In this document: one piece after another, positions 1-9,136 of the stretch | How the letters are laid out: each line of letters opens with the position of its first letter | Numbering within the stretch: the first letter of the stretch is position 1 | Origin: Candidatus Gastranaerophilales bacterium | Lineage (GTDB): Bacteria; Cyanobacteriota; Vampirovibrionia; Gastranaerophilales; Gastranaerophilaceae | Length of the DNA: 36,772 nucleotides | Assembly: GCA_944326675.1 (NCBI GenBank) | Contig: CALVET010000032.1 | Span: forward strand, 1-36,772 | Direction: 5' to 3' | Notes under the pieces: generated by a model | Database searches by the model: none | Told to the model about the DNA's origin: nothing | Seen by the model: the letters and a program-made list of their open reading frames with translations, nothing else | Made by a program: the position numbers and the translations under genes

Positions 1-104
1 GTAAGCTGCTGATTATTGATTGAAGGTGTTACATTGTTTGTTTTTTTAAAAGAAGTTTTGGCTATTTTATTATAGCTTACTTGGTTAATTGCACCTATTA
101 TCAT
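1..104 (-). CDS. Partial paralogue of the neighbouring ankyrin-like repeat protein (N-terminus only)
   Basis: Reading leftward from an ATG at 104-102, 34 codons remain before the window edge. The residues match the first 33 of the protein encoded at 131-1861 almost exactly (shared core GAINQVSYNKIAKTSF), and the DNA of the two starts, including the bases just before the ATG, is also nearly identical. This is therefore the second member of a tandem duplication, 26 bp downstream of the first. Its ribosome binding site (AAAGAAAGG) is better than that of the upstream copy. Whether the rest of the protein also carries repeats cannot be seen. Function unknown. Confidence 0.75.
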   Translation of the reverse strand, partial: MIIGAINQVSYNKIAKTSFKKTNNVTPSINNQQL

Positions 105-130
105 GTTATTCCTTTCTTTAATTAATTGTT

Positions 131-1861
131 TTATTCAGTAAACTCGTCTAGAAATTTTTTCCAAGAATTATAATCTTCTTTGCATTTCATCCCGTAAAGC
201 CATACGTTTTGTCGATTCCGCATTAAGCTGATATTAAAATCATATTCTTGTTTTAACTTGCGAAGCCATACATCCTTGTAAGTTTCAGAACCGTATTTTT
301 CTTTTAAGGCTCTTTTTGTAGCGTTTGGTGCCACATTATTAAGAGTAATAAGTTTGTCTGGGTGGCATCCTGATGGATAAATAGCCAGCATTCCATGATT
401 ATTTTTAATTAATAAGATTTTATCAAAAATTTTATCTGCATTTGCTCCTAGTGCTTTGGCATAAACTTTAATTGAATTAGGACCTGCTAAATGCAGCGGA
501 GTATTACCATCTTTATTTTGTATTGCTAAAAGCTTTGGTAAAATTTCAGGTGCTTTATCTCCTAATGTTTTAATAAAGATTGAATCTTCATCGGCACTTG
601 CCAAATGTAATGGAGTATCACCATCTTTATTTTGTATTGATAAAACTTTTGCAAATACTTCAGGTGCTTTATCTTTTAATGCTTCAGTAAGGGCTTTAAT
701 TTTATAAGGACCAGCCCAATGTAGCGGAGTGTTACCGTCTTTATTTTGAACAGTTAAAAGTTTTGCAAATATTTCAGGTGCTTTATCACCTAATATCCAA
801 GCAAAGGCTTCGACTTTATTGTAATTTGGATCATGTAATGGGGTTTTTCCGCTTATACTTTGCATTGGTAAGGCTTTTTCTATAATTTCAGGAGCTCTAT
901 TACCTAATATTTCTGAAAAAACTTGAATTTGTCGAGGAGTCGCAAGGTTAAGAACAGGATAATCGCGCTCTTCAAGGATAAATTCCTCCAGTTCATCAGG
1001 ATTTGAGCTAAAAACTTCTTTAATATCTTCAATAGATGTTCTTTCAAAAAAATATTTTTTAAGAAGCGCGGATTTACTTGTGCCGGTTTTAGTTGTTTTA
1101 TTATGGGTTACGGATGTTTTTCCACCTAACGCCGCCTCAGCAGGGGCTTTGACACTATAGGTTTTATTTTTATCTGACTTTGTAGTAGCTCTTGTATCGG
1201 AATTTTTTGCGGCTGTATCGGTGGTTGTCACGTATAATGGAGTGTTTCCATCTTTATTTTGCATTGCTAAAACTTTTGCAAATGTTTCAGGTGCCTTATC
1301 TCCTAATGCTTTGCGAAAGGCTTTGATTTTATCAGAATTTGCTGTATGCAATGGAGTTTTGCCGTCTTTATCTTGTATTGTTAAAAGATTTGACAAAATT
1401 TCAGGCGCATTGTCTCCTAATATCTCAGCAAAGACTTTAATTTCATCAGAATTTGCCGTATGTAATGGAGTTTTGCCGTCTTTATCTTGTATTGTCAAGG
1501 CGTATGCAAACATTTCAGGCATTTTATCTCCTAATATGTTTGTAAAAATTTCAATTTGTTTAAGCATTTTGTCATTTAATATTTTTGCAAAAATTTTAAT
1601 TATTGCAGGTTTTAATGTGCTAGAGGCGTATAAACCTTGTTCTTTAGGTAAAACATTTTTATCAGATGTTCTATTGTTGGATAAATCTTGAGGTTCTGTA
1701 TTTATACCTTTAAACTCTACTCCCCAAAAAGCTTGCATTTGGCTTAGAGTTGGCGTTATAAATTCTTGGTTATTAATTGAAGGTGTAACATTGTTTGTTT
1801 TTCTAAAAGAAGTTTTAGCTATTTTATTATAGCTTACCTGATTAATTGCACCTATTTTCAT
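131..1861 (-). CDS. Ankyrin-like repeat protein, function unknown
   Basis: A 576-residue protein with no signal peptide and no membrane segment. It contains eight units of about 38 residues with the pattern (I/V)-x-x-(F/L)-x-x-x-L-G-D-K-A-P-E-(I/V)-F-x-K-x-L-x-(I/M)-Q-(N/D)-K-D-G-(N/K)-T-P-L-H. Units 1-3 lie at residues about 102-215 and units 4-8 at about 311-500, separated by a polar Thr/Lys/Ser-rich linker. The DGNTPLH core resembles the start of an ankyrin repeat, but the unit is longer than the usual 33 residues and the second half differs, so this is ankyrin-like rather than a clean match. The N-terminal 52 residues, ending in EFKG, are shared in part with the paralogue at 1-104. Such repeats usually bind proteins, so an effector or scaffold is possible, but no partner can be named. 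Confidence 0.8.
   Translation of the reverse strand: MKIGAINQVSYNKIAKTSFRKTNNVTPSINNQEFITPTLSQMQAFWGVEFKGINTEPQDLSNNRTSDKNVLPKEQGLYASSTLKPAIIKIFAKILNDKMLKQIEIFTNILGDKMPEMFAYALTIQDKDGKTPLHTANSDEIKVFAEILGDNAPEILSNLLTIQDKDGKTPLHTANSDKIKAFRKALGDKAPETFAKVLAMQNKDGNTPLYVTTTDTAAKNSDTRATTKSDKNKTYSVKAPAEAALGGKTSVTHNKTTKTGTSKSALLKKYFFERTSIEDIKEVFSSNPDELEEFILEERDYPVLNLATPRQIQVFSEILGNRAPEIIEKALPMQSISGKTPLHDPNYNKVEAFAWILGDKAPEIFAKLLTVQNKDGNTPLHWAGPYKIKALTEALKDKAPEVFAKVLSIQNKDGDTPLHLASADEDSIFIKTLGDKAPEILPKLLAIQNKDGNTPLHLAGPNSIKVYAKALGANADKIFDKILLIKNNHGMLAIYPSGCHPDKLITLNNVAPNATKRALKEKYGSETYKDVWLRKLKQEYDFNISLMRNRQNVWLYGMKCKEDYNSWKKFLDEFTE
362..931 (-). repeat. Ankyrin-like coding repeat block, units 4-8
   Basis: Five in-frame units of about 114 nt (38 codons) with a strongly kept DGNTPLH-type core and a LGDKAPE-type helix. 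The last unit is degenerate: its core reads NHGMLAIY. Confidence 0.75.
1217..1558 (-). repeat. Ankyrin-like coding repeat block, units 1-3
   Basis: Three in-frame units of about 114 nt. Around 1336-1390 and 1450-1504 the DNA is nearly identical over about 50 bases at exactly 114-nt spacing, which points to recent internal duplication. Confidence 0.75.
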
Positions 1862-1959
1862 GTTATTTCTTTCTTGATAGCAAAGTGTTAGTATTTATTT
1901 AATACACGTAAAAAAAATATTTTGCCAAGTGCAAATATTTCAACAATTTATTTTCTTAC

Positions 1960-1975
1960 TTTTTTAAGCTAAACT
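1960..1975 (+). promoter_or_regulatory. Putative leaderless promoter of the LD-carboxypeptidase gene
   Basis: A run of six T (1960-1965) precedes a -10-like TAAACT (1970-1975, 4 of 6 to consensus) that lies exactly 6 nt before the ATG at 1982. No Shine-Dalgarno sequence lies between them. Transcription would start at or next to the start codon. Confidence 0.4.
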
Positions 1976-1981
1976 AATTCT

Positions 1982-2791
1982 ATGAAAAAAATTGAAACTA
2001 TAGCTCTTGTTGCGCCGAGCGGGAATATTAGAAACATTGATTTAATCAATAATAATATTGCAACTTTAGAAAAGTATTTTAAAGTTAAAAAATATTATGA
2101 TGAAAATGCTCAACTTAGATATTTAGCGGATTATGACAAAAATAGAGTCAAATATTTTGAAAATGCTTTTTTGGATGATGAGGTTGATTTAGTTTTATCA
2201 ATTAGAGGCGGATATGGTGCAATTAGAATTGTAGATAAAATAAACTATGATTTAATTAAAAATTGTTCAAAATATTACTTGGGAAGTTCTGATGCTTCAA
2301 TATTATTGGCGGCATTAAATAAAAAAACAAATATAAAATGTTTCCACTCTTTAATGCTTATGAATGGATTTATTGATAATTTAGATGAAAATATTAATAT
2401 AGTTCAAAATAATATTTTTAAAATAGATTTAAAACCTATAATTAAAACTAAAATTAAGGGTGTTTTGTGGGGCGGTAATTTATCAAGCATAGTTTCAATG
2501 TTATCAGGTGAGAGCTATTTGCCCCAAGAGAATATAATTTTATTTTTGGAAGATTTAAATGAGCCATTATATAAAATAGACAAAATGCTTTATGAGATTT
2601 ATCGAAATGAAAATTTAAAATCAAAAATAAAAGGTTTGATTTTCGGAGATTTTTATTTGGAAGATGATGAAATTATGCCTGTATTAAAAGAATATAGTGA
2701 ACTATTTCAATGCGGAGCTTATTATACAAAAGATATCACCCACAAAAACACAAACATAACAATTCCTTATGGAATTGAGTTAGAAATTTAA
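1982..2791 (+). CDS. ldcA: LD-carboxypeptidase (peptidase S66, LdcA/MccF family)
   Basis: A 269-residue protein of the S66 serine peptidase family. These enzymes remove the terminal D-residue from muropeptide tetrapeptides during cell-wall recycling, and some relatives (MccF) cleave microcin C. Family landmarks are in order: APSG near residue 11, GGYGA at 76-80, a GSSD elbow with the likely nucleophile Ser103, GGNL at 164-167, the LEDLNEP acidic motif at 189-195 (catalytic Glu), and a C-terminal THKNTN segment with the probable catalytic His254 followed by IPYG. There is no signal peptide, so it acts in the cytoplasm. At 269 residues it is slightly shorter than the usual ~300. It stands alone on the plus strand and overlaps the convergent gene downstream by 4 nt. 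No SD precedes the ATG. Confidence 0.88.
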   Translation: MKKIETIALVAPSGNIRNIDLINNNIATLEKYFKVKKYYDENAQLRYLADYDKNRVKYFENAFLDDEVDLVLSIRGGYGAIRIVDKINYDLIKNCSKYYLGSSDASILLAALNKKTNIKCFHSLMLMNGFIDNLDENINIVQNNIFKIDLKPIIKTKIKGVLWGGNLSSIVSMLSGESYLPQENIILFLEDLNEPLYKIDKMLYEIYRNENLKSKIKGLIFGDFYLEDDEIMPVLKEYSELFQCGAYYTKDITHKNTNITIPYGIELEI

Positions 2792-3342
2792 TTTCCTCCT
2801 CTTTTTAATTGCAATAGTTTTGGGGTTTTATCGTCTTTATTTTGCATTTTGTCATCTTGCCAGTGGGCAATTAGTTTACCATTTTTATTATATACATATT
2901 GCTCTTTTTCATCCACTTCAAAAGAAACGCTGATTAAATTTCCGTATTGGCTGTAGCCATAGGTTTTTTTAGGGTATGACTTATAATCTTTTGTGATTTC
3001 AAATTTAATTAAACTGCCCATAGGGTTATAATAAAAAGTTGTATCAAATTTATCAAAATATGTTACCCCATAGGCAAGTAATATACTTTTAACATAAAAA
3101 GGACACAAAACCCTATTATCAAGTTCATAAGTCTTTTTTGAAATTGCTTCAAGATTTTCTTTTTTGTTTTTATCTTTTAAATAATTCTTATAAAAATCTT
3201 TGTCGATTTTTCTTTCAACGTCTTTAAATGCTTCAATTCGAGCACTTGCTTCGTTATATTTAACTTTGGCTTTAATTGGTTCATTAGCCAAAGAAAAACT
3301 AAATAAAAGTATGGTTAATATTATTAAAATTTTTTTTATCAT
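2788..3342 (-). CDS. Small exported protein of unknown function
   Basis: A 184-residue protein with a clear signal peptide (residues 1-19: basic start, hydrophobic core, likely cleavage after LA). There is no lipobox cysteine. The mature part is lysine-rich. In its second half it has short repeats of the Y-N-x-x-G-x-L-I and Y-x-x-x-G-N-L-I type (around residues 105, 130 and 152), the kind seen in YD/RHS or toxin_15-like beta-strand repeats. Its start codon overlaps the miaA stop by 4 nt (ATGA-type), so it is probably translated from the same mRNA as miaA. It is not recognised as a named family and is likely periplasmic. Confidence 0.65.
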   Translation of the reverse strand: MIKKILIILTILLFSFSLANEPIKAKVKYNEASARIEAFKDVERKIDKDFYKNYLKDKNKKENLEAISKKTYELDNRVLCPFYVKSILLAYGVTYFDKFDTTFYYNPMGSLIKFEITKDYKSYPKKTYGYSQYGNLISVSFEVDEKEQYVYNKNGKLIAHWQDDKMQNKDDKTPKLLQLKRGGN

Positions 3343-4208
3343 TCTATATCCTCTAAAATTTCATCAACAGATTGAACGGGTTTAATATTTTGGTTACTTC
3401 TAAAATAGGTTAGTTGTCTTTTTGCAAAATTTCTTGTGTGTTGTTTTATTTTTTCAATTGCTTCAGCTTTTGTTTGATAAATTCCTTCTTGTAATTCAAA
3501 AAATTCCTTATAGCCTATGGTATTTTTTGCTACTTTTGAATTAGGATATTTTTTTGAAATATTTAACCATTCATCATATAATCCCAGATTAATCATTTCA
3601 TCAACTCTTTGATTAATTCTATCGTATAATTCTTCTCTTGTTATATCGGGCATGTACCAATTTGCGCTATATGAGTTATTATCTTTTCTATTATATTCGC
3701 TTATAGGCATATTAAGTATTTTACACATTTCAATTGAGCGTATAACTTTGTCTTTATTGTTAGGATGAATTAAAGAGGCTCTTTTGGGGTCAATTTTGTT
3801 TAATTTTTCCCATAATTCTTGATTATCATAAGTTGATAATTCTTCTCTTAAAGCTTTATCAATTGGGCAATCCGGAAGCGCTTTTTTATCAAGCAAACTT
3901 TTTATATAAAACCAAGTGCCTCCTGTTATTATTATGTTTTTATTTGTGTTATCAATAATTTTTTTAGCTTCAGATACAAAATCGCCTGCGGAAAAATCTT
4001 GATTAGGGCTGATTATATCAATTAAATAGTGAGGTATATTTGAGCGTTCTTCAATAGTCGGCTTTGCGCTTACTATATCAAAATCTTTATAGACAATTCT
4101 GGAATCAGCGCAAATTATAACGGCATCAATTTTCTTCGCTATTGCTATCGATAGCTTTGTTTTCCCCGACGCTGTCGCACCGGTCAGGATTGTTAGTTTT
4201 TTGTTCAT
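3339..4208 (-). CDS. miaA: tRNA dimethylallyltransferase MiaA
   Basis: A 289-residue enzyme that transfers a dimethylallyl group to N6 of A37 in tRNAs reading codons that begin with U. The P-loop GATASGKT is at residues 10-17. The DSRIVYKDFDIVSAKP segment at 35-50 is the family's substrate-binding stretch (catalytic Asp35), and IGYKEFFE and the tRNA-binding R-N-F-A-K-R-Q-L-T-Y-F-R segment follow near the C-terminus. Length is normal. The start at 4208 is fixed by the P-loop sitting only nine residues in, which forces an 83-nt overlap with the end of the upstream membrane-protein gene. Confidence 0.95.
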   Translation of the reverse strand: MNKKLTILTGATASGKTKLSIAIAKKIDAVIICADSRIVYKDFDIVSAKPTIEERSNIPHYLIDIISPNQDFSAGDFVSEAKKIIDNTNKNIIITGGTWFYIKSLLDKKALPDCPIDKALREELSTYDNQELWEKLNKIDPKRASLIHPNNKDKVIRSIEMCKILNMPISEYNRKDNNSYSANWYMPDITREELYDRINQRVDEMINLGLYDEWLNISKKYPNSKVAKNTIGYKEFFELQEGIYQTKAEAIEKIKQHTRNFAKRQLTYFRSNQNIKPVQSVDEILEDIE

Positions 4209-5013
4209 AGTAGTTAAATATTAACACAAGCGCCCCTGAGATAAAATAAATATAGATAAACAAAATTAAGATTGATAAAACTACGTTTGTTCCTATAATT
4301 GCTTTTGTAATTCCAAGAGTGAAATATATCAGATAGATTATAAAAAATACTCCTAAAACTCCAAAAAAGTTTTTAAAAGAAAAACATATTGATGAAATAA
4401 ATGAAACAAACGGTTTTATGAATTGATTTTTGTTGTCGTCTTTTACAATAATCGGAGCAATGAATAAGAAGAAGAAATTATAAATCATGCTTGCAATGAC
4501 AAAGCTGAATTGCCATCCGTATATTGTGAATTTTTGGTCATCGGAAAGATTTTGTATATAATTAAGTGCATTATCGACACTGCCTGAGGCATTGGTTATC
4601 ATATCTTTAAATATAAAATCTAAGCTTCCAAAAAGTCTTAGCGCAATTTCGCTTGTTAAGAACAGAATAACAGAAAGCAACAGTAAGTATATCACGACTC
4701 CGATTGTTACCGCTATGCCGTTTTTAGAAATTCCTTCCAAAAATATTGCAAAAAAGTTTTTGTCTTTTAATTTTGAAACATCTTCTTCTTTTGCAACTTC
4801 TTTAAACATTTGAAACCAGCCTGCCAAAAAGACTGTGGTTAGGAAAAATATACATAGCGCAATAATTAAAGCTACCGCTTTGGATTGAACAACCATTATA
4901 TAAGGAGCAAAAAAATTGCTGATTATTAAAAACAAAACAAAAAATAATGTTATGGTCGGATTTTCTATGACCGTGCGGAAAGATTTTTTTATTAAATCAA
5001 TAATATTTTTCAT
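4126..5013 (-). CDS. Multi-pass membrane protein of unknown function
   Basis: A 295-residue protein with about six hydrophobic segments (roughly residues 20-40, 46-68, 98-122, 165-190, 208-235 and 238-262) and a polar 30-residue tail. No catalytic motif is visible and I do not recognise a named family. The overall plan (N-terminal amphipathic segment, then paired helices) resembles the DUF-type integral membrane proteins often found next to housekeeping genes. Its last 27 codons overlap the first 27 of miaA in another frame, so the polar tail (EQKTNNPDRCDSVGENKAID...) is shaped by the miaA P-loop coding sequence. The two genes are probably translationally coupled. Confidence 0.65.
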   Translation of the reverse strand: MKNIIDLIKKSFRTVIENPTITLFFVLFLIISNFFAPYIMVVQSKAVALIIALCIFFLTTVFLAGWFQMFKEVAKEEDVSKLKDKNFFAIFLEGISKNGIAVTIGVVIYLLLLSVILFLTSEIALRLFGSLDFIFKDMITNASGSVDNALNYIQNLSDDQKFTIYGWQFSFVIASMIYNFFFLFIAPIIVKDDNKNQFIKPFVSFISSICFSFKNFFGVLGVFFIIYLIYFTLGITKAIIGTNVVLSILILFIYIYFISGALVLIFNYYEQKTNNPDRCDSVGENKAIDSNSEEN

Positions 5014-5119
5014 TGTAATGCCTCTATGTATATTTAATGTCTGTTAAATCAGATTTACAATTTTATTAATCTAATCTATTATTAATATATTACGTGCAAC
5101 TAAAAAAACAAGGTAAAAA

Positions 5120-5809
5120 ATGTTAAGATTTTCAAAAAAACATACCTATTCAGGGGTGCTAATTTGTGTAGAAGGCATTGACGGTTCAGGCAAGTCTACG
5201 CAAATTGAATTATTACACAGTTGGTTGAAATCTAAAGGAATCGATGTGATTTTAACTCAGTGGAATTCTTCGGAGTTAATCTCAAATACGACAAAAAAGG
5301 CTAAAAAGAAAAATCTTTTGTCAGGAAGAACTTTTTCTTTGCTACACGCGGTTGATTTTGCCGACAGATTGGAAAGAACAATTAAACCTGCCTTAAAAGC
5401 TGGATTTGTAGTTTTGGCAGACAGATATGTTTATACTGCTTTTGCTCGTGATGTCGCCAGAGAAGTTGACCCTAAATGGGTTAGAAATATGTATGGGTTT
5501 GCAATTAAACCTGATATGACATTTTATTTTGATGTGAGTCCAAAAGACAGCTTAGAGAGAATTTGCTCTAACAGACAGCCGAAGTTTTATGAAGCAGGCA
5601 TGGATATGAAATTATCAAATAATCCTTATAAAAGTTATGTCTTGTTTCAAAACCGCATAGTTGAACAATATAAAGCAATGATTGATGAATTTGATTTGAT
5701 TAAAATTGATGCGATGCAATCAATACACGCAAAACAAGAATTTATAAGACAAAAAGTGTCTGAGTTATTGAAATCGAGAAAAATTTTAAAGGAACAAAAT
5801 GAAAAATAA
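5120..5809 (+). CDS. Thymidylate kinase-like protein, copy 1
   Basis: A 229-residue P-loop kinase of the thymidylate kinase family (dTMP + ATP to dTDP). GIDGSGKST is at residues 19-27, FADRLE at 80-85, and the DRY motif with YTAFARD at 101-111. The usual EPGGT loop after the P-loop is replaced by a QWNSSELIS segment, and the usual AYQ after DRY by FARD. This places it in a divergent subfamily that keeps a TFSLLHAVDFADR block, so activity on dTMP is likely but not certain. SD AAGG lies just before the ATG. It overlaps the next gene, a close paralogue, by 11 nt. Confidence 0.8.
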   Translation: MLRFSKKHTYSGVLICVEGIDGSGKSTQIELLHSWLKSKGIDVILTQWNSSELISNTTKKAKKKNLLSGRTFSLLHAVDFADRLERTIKPALKAGFVVLADRYVYTAFARDVAREVDPKWVRNMYGFAIKPDMTFYFDVSPKDSLERICSNRQPKFYEAGMDMKLSNNPYKSYVLFQNRIVEQYKAMIDEFDLIKIDAMQSIHAKQEFIRQKVSELLKSRKILKEQNEK

Positions 5810-6470
5810 TTTAAACCATGGTTATGACGGGCTTTTGATTGTTATTGAAGGGACAGATGGTTCAGGTAAGTCAACACAAGTTAATTTATTGTCTCAATAT
5901 ATTATAGACAGGTGTTATGGCTGCACTGTTTCAGAATGGAAAACTTCAAGGTTAATTTCAGGAATAATCAATGAGGCAAAAGAAAAAAATATGCTAAATA
6001 CAACAACATATTCTCTTTTGTATGCAGCAGATTATACCGATAGGCTTGAAAATGAGATAATTCCCGCCCTAAAAGCAGGGTTTGTTGTTTTGATGGATAG
6101 ATATATTTATACTGCCTATGTTAGAGACTCAGTAAGAGGACATGATATTAATTGGGTTAAAAACTTATACAGTTTTGCTCCAAAACCTGATTTAGTGTTT
6201 TATTTGAATGTTGCACCCGATGTTTTAATTAAAAGATTGATAGCTAAAAATGGCGCATTGGATTATTTTGAATCAGGTCGTGATATTGGATTATCAACAG
6301 ATATTTATAATAGTTTTGAAATTTATCAAAAAAGATGTCTTGATGAATATAAAAAATTGATTAAAGAATATGGTTTTATTGTGCTTGACGGAACAAAAAG
6401 CCAAGATGAAATTCATCAGAAAATAAAAAATGAAGTAGAAAAATTACTAAATAGCGGAAAAATTCAATAG
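5799..6470 (+). CDS. Thymidylate kinase-like protein, copy 2
   Basis: A 223-residue paralogue of the preceding gene with the same landmarks: GTDGSGKST (residues 18-26), SEWKTSRLIS in place of the EPGGT loop, YSLLYAADYTDRLE, DRYIYTAYVRD (100-110) and a YFESGRDIGLS segment. The pair arose by duplication and has diverged considerably. The ATG is inside the end of copy 1, preceded by AAAGGA, so translation is coupled. Both copies keep the nucleotide-binding residues. They may form a heterodimer or act on different substrates. A strong bidirectional terminator follows. Confidence 0.8.
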   Translation: MKNNLNHGYDGLLIVIEGTDGSGKSTQVNLLSQYIIDRCYGCTVSEWKTSRLISGIINEAKEKNMLNTTTYSLLYAADYTDRLENEIIPALKAGFVVLMDRYIYTAYVRDSVRGHDINWVKNLYSFAPKPDLVFYLNVAPDVLIKRLIAKNGALDYFESGRDIGLSTDIYNSFEIYQKRCLDEYKKLIKEYGFIVLDGTKSQDEIHQKIKNEVEKLLNSGKIQ

Positions 6471-6484
6471 TTTTTAATAATTAA

Positions 6485-6513
6485 AAAAGAGGGTCTTTGA
6501 CCCTCTTTTATTT
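6485..6513. terminator. Bidirectional intrinsic terminator between the kinase pair and gyrA
   Basis: A perfect 11-bp stem (AAAAGAGGGTC at 6485-6495 with its complement at 6499-6509) and a 3-nt TTT loop. The A-tract on one side and T-tract on the other let it work for both convergent transcripts. Confidence 0.85.
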
Positions 6514-6517
6514 AGTG

Positions 6518-9058
6518 TTATTCGAAGATATTTCCTTGTTCAACGGCATTCATAATTTCTTCTTTTGCTTCTTGAACAGTGTTTTTATCTTTTTCTTCAT
6601 CGTCCGTATTTATAATTTTATTTACGGATACAACATAATCATCTCCGTCAAGAGTTTGGACTCTAACACCTGTAGCAGGTCTTCCTTGACGAGAAATATC
6701 AGAAGCGCTAACCCTTGTAACAACGCCGTTTGCCGTTACAACCATGATTTCATCTTCTTCTTTAACTATAGATAAATCAACTAATCTTGAAGTTGATGAT
6801 TTGAATTTGGTTGCAATAAGACCCATTCCACCTCTGTTTTGTGTTCTGAATTCGGAGATTTTTGAACGTTTTCCAAAACCGTCTGATGTTACAACTAATA
6901 AATCGGCGTCATAATCTTTCGGAACAACGTCACATCCGATTATTTCATCAGAAGCTCTTAACTTCATCGAATTAACGCCGCGAGCACTTCTGCCTAAAGG
7001 TCTTAAATCTTCAATCGGGAAGCGAATTGCCATACCGCAAGATGTGCCGATTATGATTTCATCGTTTCCTTTTGCAAGTTTAACCCAATTTAGAGTGTCA
7101 TTTTCTTCTAAGCTTATTGCAATTAAACCGTTTCTTCGAATTGAAGTGAAGTTATCAAGAGAAATTCTCTTGATATAACCTTTTTTAGTCAGCATTATTA
7201 AATTCATGTCTTCTTTAAATTCTGAAACAGGTACAATCGCTGTGATTTGTTCATCTTGTTCTAAAGGAAGAACGTTTATGATGGGTAATCCTTTTGATTG
7301 TCTTGAACCTTCAGGGAAATCATAAACAGATAGAGAATATACAAGGCCTTTTGATGAGAAGAACAGAACTTTATCGTGCATCATAGCCGTGAAGAAATGT
7401 GCTACATCATCATCTTCTTTTGTTTTCATGCCGCCTTTGCCTCTTGTTGCTCTGTTTTGACGAACAAAGGTGTCAAGGGAAATTCTTTTAATATAGCCCT
7501 GGCGGGTTATAAATACTGCCATTTGAGTATTCGGAGTTAAATCTTCAATGCTCATTTCGCCTTCTTCGGGGATAATTTGCGTTTTTCTTTCATCTCCGTA
7601 TTTTGCGGTATCTTCATTTAATTCGACTTTAATTAAGGCTAAAATCTTATCTCTTGAAGATAAAAGTTCTTCATATTCTGCAATTTTCTTCAATAATTCA
7701 GCGTGTTCGGCTCTGATTTTATCTTGCTCCAATCCTGTTAAACGTCTTAATTGCATTTCAAGGATTGCGTTTGCTTGTTCTGTATCCAGTCCGAAACGAT
7801 TAATTAATCCTGCGCGAGCAGCCTCTGTGTTGGGAGATTTTTTGATTAATTCAATAACTTCATCTAATGAATTTAGAGCAATCATCAAACCTTCTAAGAT
7901 ATGAGCGCGTGATTTAGCCTTTTTCAAGAAAAACATTGTTCTTCTCGTTATGACTTCAACTCTGTGTTCAATAAATTCGGTTAAAACTTCATAAAGATTT
8001 AATAATCTTGGTTGTTGACCAACTAAAGCAACCATATTGAAACCAAAGCTTGTAGATAATGCGGTTTGTTTATATAAATTGTTTCTTACGACATCAGGTT
8101 TAGCGTCACGTTTTAATTCAATAACAATTCTCATACCTTCTCTGTCTGATTCATCGCGAAGGTCTGAAATGCCTTGAATTTTGCCATCTTTAACAAGTTC
8201 TGCTATTTTTCTGATTAATTCGGCTTTATTAACTTGATAAGGTATCTCTGTTACTACAATTGCGCTTCTGCCTTGGCGTCCGCCTCCGCCTTGAAGTTCT
8301 TCGATTGATGAAACAGCGCGCATTTTGATTGAACCTCTGCCTGTTTCATAGGCTTTTTTGATTTCTGATGTGCCTACAATGGTTGCGGCAGTCGGAAAAT
8401 CGGGTCCTTTAATATATTGCATTAAACCGTCTGTAGTGATATTGGGGTTGTCAATTAAAGCTATGACACCATCTACAACTTCATTTAAGTTGTGCGGTGG
8501 AATGTTTGTTGCCATGCCTACTGCAATACCTGAAGTGCCGTTTAATAAAAGCATAGGAAGTCTTGTAGGTAAAACGGAAGGTTCTTCCAATGAACCATCA
8601 AAATTTGGTATAAAATTAACAGTTTCACAATCAATATCAGCAAGCATTGCAGTGGTAATTTTGTGCATTCTTGCTTCCGTATAACGCATTGCAGCAGCAC
8701 CGTCACCATCCACAGAACCAAAGTTGCCGTGGCCGTCTACTGTTAAATATCTTGTTGAAAAGTCTTGAGCCATACGAACAAGGGCTTCATAAACAGAACT
8801 ATCGCCGTGGGGGTGATATTTACCCAAAACTTCACCAACTATTCTTGCGCATTTTTTAAAGGGTTTATCAGGTGCCATTCCAAGTTCGTTCATGGCAAAC
8901 AAAATACGTCTGTGGACGGGTTTTAAACCATCTCTGACATCAGGCAGGGCGCGCCCTACGATTACACTCATTGCGTAATCTATATAACAACGTTTCATTT
9001 CATCACGTATATTAACAGGAATTATTTTTCCGTCATCAAATAAGCTAGTTTGAGCCAA
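6518..9058 (-). CDS. gyrA: DNA gyrase subunit A
   Basis: An 846-residue type II topoisomerase subunit that cuts and rejoins DNA with GyrB to add negative supercoils. The N-terminal breakage domain has [16 protein letters not shown], the [12 protein letters not shown] region and the catalytic tyrosine in [10 protein letters not shown]. The C-terminal beta-pinwheel includes RGKGGMK (GyrA-box-like) and NRGGMG repeats, which favours GyrA over ParC. The quinolone-contact positions are Ser and Glu in the [10 protein letters not shown] segment, a sensitive-type combination. The open frame extends 52 codons further upstream, but that part has no family match. A TTG at 9058-9056 with the SD AGAGGGGAG 5 nt before it gives the expected LAQTSLFDD start, so TTG is the start codon. 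Confidence 0.95.
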   Translation of the reverse strand: MAQTSLFDDGKIIPVNIRDEMKRCYIDYAMSVIVGRALPDVRDGLKPVHRRILFAMNELGMAPDKPFKKCARIVGEVLGKYHPHGDSSVYEALVRMAQDFSTRYLTVDGHGNFGSVDGDGAAAMRYTEARMHKITTAMLADIDCETVNFIPNFDGSLEEPSVLPTRLPMLLLNGTSGIAVGMATNIPPHNLNEVVDGVIALIDNPNITTDGLMQYIKGPDFPTAATIVGTSEIKKAYETGRGSIKMRAVSSIEELQGGGGRQGRSAIVVTEIPYQVNKAELIRKIAELVKDGKIQGISDLRDESDREGMRIVIELKRDAKPDVVRNNLYKQTALSTSFGFNMVALVGQQPRLLNLYEVLTEFIEHRVEVITRRTMFFLKKAKSRAHILEGLMIALNSLDEVIELIKKSPNTEAARAGLINRFGLDTEQANAILEMQLRRLTGLEQDKIRAEHAELLKKIAEYEELLSSRDKILALIKVELNEDTAKYGDERKTQIIPEEGEMSIEDLTPNTQMAVFITRQGYIKRISLDTFVRQNRATRGKGGMKTKEDDDVAHFFTAMMHDKVLFFSSKGLVYSLSVYDFPEGSRQSKGLPIINVLPLEQDEQITAIVPVSEFKEDMNLIMLTKKGYIKRISLDNFTSIRRNGLIAISLEENDTLNWVKLAKGNDEIIIGTSCGMAIRFPIEDLRPLGRSARGVNSMKLRASDEIIGCDVVPKDYDADLLVVTSDGFGKRSKISEFRTQNRGGMGLIATKFKSSTSRLVDLSIVKEEDEIMVVTANGVVTRVSASDISRQGRPATGVRVQTLDGDDYVVSVNKIINTDDEEKDKNTVQEAKEEIMNAVEQGNIFE

Positions 9059-9092
9059 ATTATACTCCCCTCTATATAGTCTTGTTAATAAT

Positions 9093-9121
9093 ATTATATA
9101 ATAAAAGCATTTTAAGCGCAA
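9093..9121 (-). promoter_or_regulatory. gyrA promoter
   Basis: Read on the minus strand: TTGCGC (9121-9116), a 17-nt spacer and a perfect TATAAT (9098-9093). It predicts a leader of roughly 25-30 nt that carries the gyrA SD. Confidence 0.6.
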
Positions 9122-9136
9122 AATGATAATTAAAAC

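Noticed and set aside
1221..1691. Plus-strand frame of 156 codons opposite the repeat protein
   Set aside because: It is the mirror of the repetitive gene at 131-1861: its own repeats follow the same 114-nt period, and it has no family match.
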